A DNA stretch of 64,000 nt, from assembly GCA_029860345.1 (NCBI GenBank), contig JAOUBJ010000010.1, positions 62,001-126,000 of the forward strand. The letters are read 5' to 3'. The position numbers were made by a program, and so were the translations under genes. This document shows positions 25,126 to 33,001 of the stretch, one piece after another (position 1 is the first letter of the stretch; each line of letters begins with the position of its first letter). The notes under the pieces are model-generated. The model was given only the letters and a program-made list of their open reading frames with translations. It made no database searches and was not told where the DNA came from. This DNA is from Candidatus Zixiibacteriota bacterium (GTDB lineage Bacteria; Zixibacteria; MSB-5A5; GN15; FEB-12).

Positions 25126-25153
25126 ATGATAACAGTTTAACTCAAAAAAGCAA
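25126..25153 (-). promoter_or_regulatory. putative promoter of nfnAB
   Basis: On the minus strand TTGCTT (25148-25153), 16-bp spacer, TATCAT (25126-25131), about 30 bp before the first ATG. Confidence 0.55.
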
Positions 25154-25232
25154 GGCGATTCTCAGGTAGTATTGATCGTTTTTCACTTGCCGGCCCGATC
25201 AGCAGAAAGGCCCTTCCCGAGCGGGATTTCGC

Positions 25233-25262
25233 TTGACAGCGTTTGTCCCAGCGTCGTATACT
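25233..25262 (+). promoter_or_regulatory. promoter of the propeller/sorting-domain gene
   Basis: A perfect TTGACA (25233-25238), 18-bp spacer, TATACT (25257-25262). The leader to the ATG at 25387 would be about 118 nt. Confidence 0.8.
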
Positions 25263-25386
25263 GGAGTACATTGATCATGTTCCCGATGCACTAACGCATC
25301 AACCGCTGAACCAGACATCCTGATTGACCCCACCGATCGGCGGAGTGCTCAGGCGCACCTGTGTGCGTATCAACCGTGGAGGAGTT

Positions 25387-28300
25387 ATGCAACAATTGTA
25401 TCGAGTGGTGGCGGTCGGGGTGGTCTTCGCCCTGGCCATGCTGCCGGCGAGCGCTCTGGCGCAGGGTCCCGACATCGTGTCGGTTCAGCCCACGCAGAAC
25501 GCATCGAATGTCGCTTCGAGCAGCGACATATCGGTGACCTTCGACAGCGACATGGACGCCGCAACCATCAACAGCGGCACTTTCGTGGTTAATACTCGAA
25601 CGACCGGGCTTCAGACCGGGACCTACGGCTACGATGCCGGCACCCGCACCGCCTGGTTCGACCCGGACACTGACTTCAAACCTGGCGAAGTGGTTTCGGT
25701 GACATTGACCACGGGCGTCACCGCACAGGGGGTGCCGCTGAGCGCGAGCTTCTCGTGGACCTTCACGGTAGTTGTCGAAACCGGCGTAGGTGCTCTTGTT
25801 TGGACCGATACGTACCCTCTGCTGGAGTCATCTTCCCATGCGGTCTCTACGGCCGACCTCAACGGTGACGGGTATCCCGATTTACTGGTTATTAATCGCA
25901 AGCATAATACCGCCAACGACTTGTCCGTGCACCTAAACAACGGGGATGGCACTTTCAGGCCGGGAGTCCCATACGAGGCCGGCAATATGGTAGAGGTGTC
26001 GAGCGCCGCCGATCTCAACGGTGACGGGTTTTCGGAGTTGATCGTCGTATCGGGCTATTACCCGTGGACGGGGATATGCATTATGGACAACAATGGTGAT
26101 GGAACGTTCGCACCGCCTGAGCTCCACTCGGTCGGCGGCAGTCCCAGAGGCACGGCGGTCGCTGATTACAACGGTGACGGTCATCTTGACGTGGCTACCG
26201 CTTGCTACGACGGCGGCCATGTGGCAGTGCTGCTAAACGACGCCAACGGCGGACTTAGCCCTTTCACTCCATACTCGGTTGATGGCACCCCCACCAGCGT
26301 GGTCACCGCTGACCTCAACAGCGACGGCTTCATGGATTTGGCGGCCACCATCGGCAGCGGTGAGGTTGCGATTCTCTTGAATGATGGGACAGGCGAGTTT
26401 AGTCCGCGCGTTCAATACCCGGTCGACGGAAGTGGAATCCTGGGACTCGTAACCGCAGATTTGAACCACGACGGCCATATGGACCTCGTTTCCGCAGCAA
26501 CAACAGGTTACACACAGTCTGTTATGCTCAATAACGGCCTGGGCGTTTTCTCGACCTATACCGTCTTGTACCCCTCTCGACGCACTCACCACCTTCTGGC
26601 CTGTGACCTGCATGCAAGCGGCCACCAGGATATTCTCTACGCTGAACGTCACAATCCGGGAGCCCATGGGGTTATGGCCAACAATGGGGACGGTACATTC
26701 GAACTCTGTGCTCGATACCCAACCGGCAATACAACACCAACATGGGTGGCCGTGGCTGACTTCGACGGAGACGGCGATCTTGATGTGGTAACGACAGATG
26801 GCAGTGACTTCGTGTCGATTTCCTTCAACGTCGAAGGCCACCCCTGCCCGCTTCTTTCGTTCCCTGAGAAAGGCGACGATGCGACAACATCACTGGGCAC
26901 TTTTGTGGTTCTGGTGAAGCAACAGTTCCGTTCGCTGTTCGCCGATTATCTGGGCTACGACCCGTCCAACTACAACTTGCGCAGCCCTATCCTGGAAGAC
27001 GAGGGGACGATCATCGGTCGCAGCGACATGCACCACCATGGCGATCCTGATGACGCCACCGGCGTCCCGACCGGAGAGGCCGACATCACCGTTGGGGACA
27101 ACGATTTCACACTAGTACCGGAAGGATTCCAAGGTCCCGCAGGGACTGAGGAGATTCACACAGAAATCCACTCCTTGAACATGACACATGTGAGCGGCGC
27201 GGCTGTCAGAGCGGGCACTCATGCGCCCTCGCGGACCAGAAGCTTCGGCGAGATCGAATCAGTTCCCGGCAACTTGTACGGGCTACCGGGTCAAAGTTTT
27301 TTCAACGTTTTTGTCGAAGTCGACATTCCCGAGAATCTCTCGAACCCCTGGGGGGCCGGTATGATTGTTGCCAACGAGGACCCGCTTCTGGTGCGGGCTG
27401 AGAACCTCTTGGTACTGCCACCACGAGTCGTCTACATCCACGACAACTCAAGTGCTGTGCCGGTGGTTTTGCAGAACTCCAACCCGCCACTGTGGGAGTC
27501 GGGTGACGTTATGGGCTATTTGGTTCTGGCCGGTCACGGCGTAAACATGACTATGGCGGACAGCGCTCTTTTCGATACCATCATCGATACGCTGCCGGAG
27601 ATGCCACCTCCATACATGGAGATCGGAATCGACATCAAACCGTTCTCGTGCCCCAACCCGCTGAATATCAAATCGCACGGCGTCACCTCGCACCATTCCG
27701 ACACCATAACGCCCGGAGTGTCCAAGGTGCAGCCCGGCGGTTTCGATAAACCCAAGGCATTGCTTCCGGCGGCCGTTTTAGGCAGCGCCGATCTGGATGT
27801 GACCGAGATCGACCCGACCACGGTGACGTTGGCCGGAGTATCGGCCTATCGCTGGAGCTTCGAAGATGTCGCCACACCCAACCTTGACGATGCCGAACCG
27901 TGCGAATGCAACACTATCGGCTCAGACGGCTATACCGATCTGACTTTGAAGTTCGACAAGAGTGCCGTGATCGATGCGCTGGGTGAGGTGGGCAACGGCG
28001 ATGTGATTCCCCTCACGCTCTCAGGCGAGTTGACCGACGGCAGCGCCTTCGAGGGTGTGGACTGCGTGGTTATTCGCGCCGGGGGACCGGGCGAGGAACC
28101 GGGTTCATCGTCGGCGCTTGATCGACCGACTCTGATCGGCAACTTCCCCAACCCGTTCAACCCGACCACCGAGTTCAACTTCTACCTACCCCAGACGACC
28201 GAGGTAACACTCGAAGTGTTCAACATCGTGGGACAGCGGGTGATCACGCTGGTGGATGATTCCCGGGAGGCCGGGGAGCATTCGATCCGGTGGGACAGCC

Positions 28301-28398
28301 GTGACCAACAAGGCGACCACGTGGCCAGCGGTGTCTACTTCTATCGTCTGAAGACTGACACGGTAGCTATTACCAGAAAGATGGTGCTGATGAGATAG
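25387..28398 (+). CDS. Ig-like/FG-GAP propeller protein with T9SS-type sorting domain
   Basis: A 1003-residue secreted protein. The start at 25387 is supported by GGAGGAG; an earlier in-frame ATG (25324) lacks one. Order: signal peptide (about 1-26); a Big_5-type Ig domain (about 30-130, SVQPTQNASNV..FTV); seven FG-GAP/VCBS repeats of the type ADLNGDGYPDLLV, enough for one complete seven-bladed beta-propeller; a roughly 230-residue domain shared with the 60052-63906 protein (EEIHTEIHSLNM, RSFGEIES, SFFNVFVEVDIP); a further beta domain (IDIKPFSCPNPLNIKS); and a C-terminal type-A sorting/FlgD-like domain (NFPNPFNPTTEF..GVYFYRLKTD). Export by a type IX-like route is inferred from the last domain. 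A terminator follows. Confidence 0.88.
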   Translation: MQQLYRVVAVGVVFALAMLPASALAQGPDIVSVQPTQNASNVASSSDISVTFDSDMDAATINSGTFVVNTRTTGLQTGTYGYDAGTRTAWFDPDTDFKPGEVVSVTLTTGVTAQGVPLSASFSWTFTVVVETGVGALVWTDTYPLLESSSHAVSTADLNGDGYPDLLVINRKHNTANDLSVHLNNGDGTFRPGVPYEAGNMVEVSSAADLNGDGFSELIVVSGYYPWTGICIMDNNGDGTFAPPELHSVGGSPRGTAVADYNGDGHLDVATACYDGGHVAVLLNDANGGLSPFTPYSVDGTPTSVVTADLNSDGFMDLAATIGSGEVAILLNDGTGEFSPRVQYPVDGSGILGLVTADLNHDGHMDLVSAATTGYTQSVMLNNGLGVFSTYTVLYPSRRTHHLLACDLHASGHQDILYAERHNPGAHGVMANNGDGTFELCARYPTGNTTPTWVAVADFDGDGDLDVVTTDGSDFVSISFNVEGHPCPLLSFPEKGDDATTSLGTFVVLVKQQFRSLFADYLGYDPSNYNLRSPILEDEGTIIGRSDMHHHGDPDDATGVPTGEADITVGDNDFTLVPEGFQGPAGTEEIHTEIHSLNMTHVSGAAVRAGTHAPSRTRSFGEIESVPGNLYGLPGQSFFNVFVEVDIPENLSNPWGAGMIVANEDPLLVRAENLLVLPPRVVYIHDNSSAVPVVLQNSNPPLWESGDVMGYLVLAGHGVNMTMADSALFDTIIDTLPEMPPPYMEIGIDIKPFSCPNPLNIKSHGVTSHHSDTITPGVSKVQPGGFDKPKALLPAAVLGSADLDVTEIDPTTVTLAGVSAYRWSFEDVATPNLDDAEPCECNTIGSDGYTDLTLKFDKSAVIDALGEVGNGDVIPLTLSGELTDGSAFEGVDCVVIRAGGPGEEPGSSSALDRPTLIGNFPNPFNPTTEFNFYLPQTTEVTLEVFNIVGQRVITLVDDSREAGEHSIRWDSRDQQGDHVASGVYFYRLKTDTVAITRKMVLMR

Positions 28399-28435
28399 CT
28401 TCTCGCGGAGACTCATCGCATCTTCCAACAATTCC

Positions 28436-28477
28436 GACTTCGGCGGCCTCGCCCTATGGTCGCCGAAGCCGTTTTTG
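28436..28477 (+). terminator. intrinsic terminator
   Basis: Stem CTTCGGCG (28438-28445) with CGCCGAAG (28461-28468), followed by a T5 run. About 40 bp after the propeller gene. Confidence 0.85.
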
Positions 28478-28590
28478 TTCACGATGGCGAATGTCAATGG
28501 TTAAGTGAGACTAAACGAGGCGCTTCCCAGGGGAGAGGAAGGGTCCTTCTTTTGAGAGCGTTTCAGTCGGCCGTCGTTCTGTGTGCGGCT

Positions 28591-28626
28591 CAGTGACATA
28601 ACAAGCGGTAGAAACCGCGGTCACTG
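28591..28626. other. compound hairpin between convergent genes
   Basis: Outer 7-bp stem CAGTGAC/GTCACTG encloses a second perfect 5-bp stem GCGGT/ACCGC with an AGAA loop. No T-run on either strand, so it is not a classical terminator. It may stabilise the 3' end of a transcript; otherwise unexplained. Confidence 0.5.
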
Positions 28627-28656
28627 CTCTCGATGTTCAACGGAGACCATTACAGT

Positions 28657-29223
28657 TCATTCCAGCAATGAGTCCCCATCCAGTTTTTCCAACAGAGCGA
28701 TCACCTTTTTTCTATCTTCGGCCAGCGCCGCCGTCTCGCGGAAGAATTGGGGGAATGTGGAGTTGGCTTTGATCAGCATCAGGTTGAGACTAATCAGCAA
28801 CTCTTTATCGTCCTTCAGGAGGTTATTCAGGTTCGCGTCCACTCTACCCAAAACCGTACTCACATTCTGGAACTTGTCACTGAATTTGTCGTTTATTGTT
28901 CGCTGATCCGAGACGACCTGCTCGACCTGTTTGCGAACAAGCTCGATAGAACGCCGCTGTTCTTTACTGGTTTCATTGACTTCACCGCGGATCTTATCCT
29001 GCATCTGATTCATAGAGGGACCGTGTGAGTCGAATTTCCGTTCCAGGTTTGTCAGCCTGTCTTCGAGACGTTTCAAGTCGTTACGACACTCCTCGACGTT
29101 TGAGCTTATTCTGGTCAGCTCCGTCAAGGTGGGTCCTAGTACCAATTCAATCTGATCCTTCAGTCGGGATTTCAACTTCGGGTAGACGATGTCGGCGATT
29201 CGTTCAAGTATCCAGTCAAACAA
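28657..29223 (-). CDS. coiled-coil protein of unknown function
   Basis: A 188-residue protein that I do not recognise. No signal peptide or membrane helix. Residues about 1-40 (MFDWILERIADIVYPKLKSR) look amphipathic; about 40-125 is a predicted long coiled coil rich in E, K, R, L and N (VEECRNDLKRLEDRLTNLER, KEQRRSIELVRKQVEQVV); the C-terminal 50 residues are also helical. The start is TTG, overlapping the end of the HDOD gene by 8 bp, and is supported by AAGGAGG at 9-nt spacing inside that gene. The tight overlap suggests the two proteins are made together and may interact. Confidence 0.7.
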   Translation of the reverse strand: MFDWILERIADIVYPKLKSRLKDQIELVLGPTLTELTRISSNVEECRNDLKRLEDRLTNLERKFDSHGPSMNQMQDKIRGEVNETSKEQRRSIELVRKQVEQVVSDQRTINDKFSDKFQNVSTVLGRVDANLNNLLKDDKELLISLNLMLIKANSTFPQFFRETAALAEDRKKVIALLEKLDGDSLLE

Positions 29224-30523
29224 CCCTGTATACCTCCTCCTTAGAACCTACGGAATCTTGATCGGTATCAGTTTCCACGTCGTCGATTCGTTTCCGAATC
29301 TGGTTGCACAGATCAATGGAACGCTCTTTGGACCTTCGCAGTCCGTCCATATCGTCGGCGATGTCTTCCAAACGGGCAACCAACTCGTCGAGTGTCAATA
29401 CCGGCTGAAAGTCTGTCGACTTTTCGTCCGGTATTTCCGTATCTCGCACAATTGGCAACCTGCCGGCGATATATCGAGTAAGGGTACGTTCGTATTCCTC
29501 CCAGACTTCTCTTTCATTGTCCATCTGATCGCCGACTAGTACTTGCGTTAGTACGTCGGCCGCAGCTCGCGCCTCAGACGGTTCCAAGCCCTTGTTTAGA
29601 AGTCCCTTGTACAAGACCCAGTATGCCCCCTCCTTAAGGGTCTCGGGGGGACCAACGTCGATTTCGAGCATCTCTGCTTCACGCTTGAGAACCGACGGCA
29701 AGGCCAACTCAATCTGCTCTCGATCAGTAGGGTCCAGTCCGAGGGAAACGGATAGCGGACCTTTGTCCTGATCACGATCCGCCGTTTCAGTTTTCCGCGG
29801 AAACACGGAGAAATTCGACATTAGATTGGCCAGAGCTACTATTGCGGCCAGTTGCAAATCAGGATCGTGGTCGAAGCCGTTAAGTACTTGTGAACTCTGA
29901 TGCTCACCGACAGCCCGGCAAATGGATACCGGCATATTCCAATACAGTAGTAAATGCTGGCCGGCTTCGGTATAGAGCGTCTTGAGTTGCCCTTCATCGA
30001 GGCCGTCTTCGGTTTCTGGGGACTCGACCGATGGGTGAGGGAGTTGGGACCGGTTCTCCTGATGTCGTTTAGCAACCAACAGGATTCCAATATCATGAAC
30101 GAGACCGGCTACGTAAGCTTCGTCGGGTGTCGGATAACCACACTTTTGTGCTATTCTCCTGGATGCGATGGCCACTTCCACCGAATGTCGCCAAAACCGA
30201 TCGCGATCCACACCACCTAACCAATCATCCGTTATGCCTCTAATTGCAGAGGGTAAGACCAGGCCAAGGATTCCACTCCACCCAAGTCGTGCGGCAATTT
30301 CGCCCGAGTCGGCGATCTTCTGCCTTTGCCCAAAATATGCTGAATTCGCAAGGTTCAGCACTTTGGCCGAAGTAGGGAAGTCGTAGTTGATTACAGCAGC
30401 CAAGTCGGCCACTGAGGCAGTTTTGTCACCGGCAATCCTCAGAATCGCAGCCAGATTTTCCGGCAGCGCCGGAAGTTCTCTCATTCCTGAAACGAAGTGT
30501 TTGTCAGTCGTCTTGGGCATCAT
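29216..30523 (-). CDS. HDOD-domain signalling protein
   Basis: A 435-residue cytoplasmic protein. The HDOD domain (about 12-210) is clear: ELPALPENLAAILRIAGD, NYDFPTSAKVLNLANSAYFG and AYVAGLVHDIGILL. HDOD domains are non-catalytic relatives of HD phosphohydrolases used in bacterial signal transduction, motility and chemotaxis regulation. The C-terminal part (about 230-435) is helical and acidic, with DEIPDEKSTDFQPVLTLDEL and a final helix DGLRRSKERSIDLCNQIR. The ATG at 30523 has AGGA upstream; a TTG at 30532 is too close to it. It is cotranscribed with the coiled-coil gene. The input signal is unknown. Confidence 0.83.
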   Translation of the reverse strand: MMPKTTDKHFVSGMRELPALPENLAAILRIAGDKTASVADLAAVINYDFPTSAKVLNLANSAYFGQRQKIADSGEIAARLGWSGILGLVLPSAIRGITDDWLGGVDRDRFWRHSVEVAIASRRIAQKCGYPTPDEAYVAGLVHDIGILLVAKRHQENRSQLPHPSVESPETEDGLDEGQLKTLYTEAGQHLLLYWNMPVSICRAVGEHQSSQVLNGFDHDPDLQLAAIVALANLMSNFSVFPRKTETADRDQDKGPLSVSLGLDPTDREQIELALPSVLKREAEMLEIDVGPPETLKEGAYWVLYKGLLNKGLEPSEARAAADVLTQVLVGDQMDNEREVWEEYERTLTRYIAGRLPIVRDTEIPDEKSTDFQPVLTLDELVARLEDIADDMDGLRRSKERSIDLCNQIRKRIDDVETDTDQDSVGSKEEVYRVV

Positions 30524-30789
30524 AGATATCAATGTCCTTTTGCTACTCCTCTATTTATCGGTCACACACTACCTATCTTTAGGTGTCGCATACCATTTGT
30601 GGTGTGTTTAACCCGAAGAGATAGGCTCCTTGACTACTGCGGCTTTGACCAACTGGTCACCACACACGAGCTACTCATCACAATCGCATTGCTAAAACAC
30701 GGACAGAAACGTAGATTATACCATCGCAACAACCCCTCGCACTGCCCATTGATTAAACATCGACCGCCACACCAGCGAAGGAGTTGAAC

Positions 30790-32658
30790 ATGACCTACAG
30801 GACGTTCGGCAGCAAGGCAGCGAGTGGTAACACAATAGCCCAAATCATCATGGTGGCAGCATGCGTCCTTTTGCTATTAGTCGTACCGCATTCGGCAATA
30901 GCCCAGCAGGACGGAGCCACCAACCAGGAGGACATCGATCTGGGCTGCCATACGTTCACCCGGTACCGGCAACTTACCGGCGACAGTGAAATGCGAGCCG
31001 CCTGCCCCACCGAAGGGGTGTGCGATGATCCCTTGATCCGTGATAGCTGGCTGGTTGAACCAGGGCAGCCGGTCCAGACAATCCGCGCCTTCTTCCACGT
31101 AGCGGCCGAAGAGGATTGCAGCAACCCGGTCATCTCCGAAGAGGACCTCCTGGACGCGTTCGACAGTCTGAACGCACAGTTTCTTCCATACGGTATCCAG
31201 TTCGAGTGTCAGTGGGACCTTGTCTGCGATTCCGGTTTTGCGATTCTGGAAAGCTTTGCCGAGATTAACGCCATGAAGAACTACTCGGCCGTCGAACCCG
31301 ATCACTACCTGAACATCTGTGTTGGCCGTCTGCGAATCGAGGGTATGGGCTGGTTCTCTATGGGGACGTTTCCATGGTCCAGTTGGTCGCTGATTTACGC
31401 CGGCGGGATTATCATGGACTATCGCCACATGCCACCCACCAATTACTCCACATTGACCCATGAAGTCGGCCACAATCTGGGCCTTCACCACACCCACCAC
31501 GGCACCACCGAGGTCAGCCAATGTGGTCCTTGCTACGAAATGCCGCAAGCCGAGGGTCGCGACACGGTCGGTGACCTCTGTTCCGATACACCTCCCACTA
31601 TTCCCTGGTATGGAGTGTGCGGGATGATTCTGGGGTCCGATCCCTGTAGCGGAGTTCCCTGGCCGCCCGGCGATCCGGAAAACTACATGAGTTACAGACA
31701 AAGCCATTGTCGTTCTGCGTTCACTCAGCAGCAGGCCGCCCGTATGCACTGCTGGACGCGCGATCTCTTAATGGGCTGGATCAAGACAGCCGATATTGAG
31801 ACCGACATCACCGATGGACCCTCGCCGTTGCAGGTCAACTTTAGTGGTATCCCGCACAAAGAGATTCTCTCGTGGCATTGGGATTTTGGTGACGGTAACT
31901 CGGCCTATGTGCAGAATCCTGTCCATGCCTACAACCAAGCCGGCCTGTTCGATGTGACTCTCACTATCGAAGCTACCGATGGCGAGTTTTACAACCTTCA
32001 GCAAGAACTTATCTGGGCGCAGGCGGAGTCGCTCATCGTACCTATCGTAACGGCAGCGGTTGGCCAATCTTGCCGCGTTGATATTTATGCCACCAACACT
32101 CTGCCGACTTCGGAGATTGTTCTGCCGTTCAGCTGGGCCGGTCCCCTTGAGGTACAGTTTGACTCTGCTTCAACCTACGGATTGCGCTCGACGGCATTTG
32201 ACAGTCGCGGCATGATTAACCTCAGCCCGGCCAATAAACGCGGCGTCTATAGGTTCCGCTCGACCGAAGGATACCAACTGCCGCCGGACAGCGGCGCTAT
32301 AGTCAGTCTGTACTTTACGTGTCCGAACGGAGTTACTGGAGATACCAACCCGGTTACGATTACGTCCTACGGTGGGTACGCTGCGCTGTTTACCACGAGT
32401 CGTGGCTCGGTCACACCTATGCAAGTTGCAGGGGCGTTGGTTGTCTGCATTCCCGGTGACATTAACAACGACGGTCTTGGCCCCGACATTTCAGACCTGG
32501 TATACATGGTGGATTACATGTTCAATGGCGGACCTCCGCCTGAGGTCCCGGCCACCGCCGATGTCGACGGTTCCGGCGGGCTGATCGATATTGCCGATTT
32601 GGTCTACCTGGTCGATTTCATGTTCACCGGCGGCCCGGCGCCTGAGTGTGCGATTTAG
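30790..32658 (+). CDS. M43-like metalloprotease with PKD, cohesin-like and dockerin domains
   Basis: A 622-residue secreted zinc protease. Signal peptide about 1-39 (ending SAIAQ). The metzincin-type motif HEVGHNLGLHH has zinc ligands H224, H228 and H234 with catalytic E225; the Met-turn is ENYMSY. The cysteine-rich loops and spacing fit the pappalysin/M43 family. Next come a PKD domain (about 342-420; WHWDFGDGNSAYVQNPVHAY), a roughly 130-residue beta-sandwich resembling cohesin (AAVGQSCRVDIYATN..IVSLYFTCPNGV), and a two-repeat dockerin-like module (GDINNDGLGPDISDL, DVDGSGGLIDIADL). AAGGAG precedes the ATG by 6 nt. Role: extracellular proteolysis, with anchoring through the C-terminal modules (inference). 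Confidence 0.88.
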   Translation: MTYRTFGSKAASGNTIAQIIMVAACVLLLLVVPHSAIAQQDGATNQEDIDLGCHTFTRYRQLTGDSEMRAACPTEGVCDDPLIRDSWLVEPGQPVQTIRAFFHVAAEEDCSNPVISEEDLLDAFDSLNAQFLPYGIQFECQWDLVCDSGFAILESFAEINAMKNYSAVEPDHYLNICVGRLRIEGMGWFSMGTFPWSSWSLIYAGGIIMDYRHMPPTNYSTLTHEVGHNLGLHHTHHGTTEVSQCGPCYEMPQAEGRDTVGDLCSDTPPTIPWYGVCGMILGSDPCSGVPWPPGDPENYMSYRQSHCRSAFTQQQAARMHCWTRDLLMGWIKTADIETDITDGPSPLQVNFSGIPHKEILSWHWDFGDGNSAYVQNPVHAYNQAGLFDVTLTIEATDGEFYNLQQELIWAQAESLIVPIVTAAVGQSCRVDIYATNTLPTSEIVLPFSWAGPLEVQFDSASTYGLRSTAFDSRGMINLSPANKRGVYRFRSTEGYQLPPDSGAIVSLYFTCPNGVTGDTNPVTITSYGGYAALFTTSRGSVTPMQVAGALVVCIPGDINNDGLGPDISDLVYMVDYMFNGGPPPEVPATADVDGSGGLIDIADLVYLVDFMFTGGPAPECAI

Positions 32659-33001
32659 GTCATCCACCCAGAGTCCGACAAGCGTCAGGCCCCCGCCCCA
32701 GAAAGGCCTTGCCTCAAACCGGCTAATTCTGTATCCTGATATAGTATGTACTGGCAATTAGTACCATTGAATGAGTCGCGAAAGATCAAAGCAGGCGCGG
32801 CTCCCAACGAAAGTCCAGATTTGCGCGGCAGGGGCGGACGTCTTTGAACAGGGCTTTCGAGAATCCCGGCATGATGAGGTTGCTTGAAAGGGCCTGAAAA
32901 GGTCAGGCCAGAGAAAAGTGTAGTGTAAATTGACCCGATTTCGCTCCAATAACAAGACCGGGAACAAAAGCGAAACGGGTAGAACAGCGGTGTAAGAGGA
33001 T
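32659..33001. other. 343-bp gene-free spacer with hairpin
   Basis: No coding sequence recognised. It holds a perfect 7-bp hairpin GGCCTGA/TCAGGCC with a 5-nt loop (32891-32909), about 90 bp upstream of the symporter start, plus AGAGGAT before that start. No convincing promoter hexamers. Confidence 0.5.

Noticed and set aside
30877-31749. 290-codon minus-strand frame opposite the metalloprotease
   Set aside because: Antisense to the HExxH domain; no start signals.
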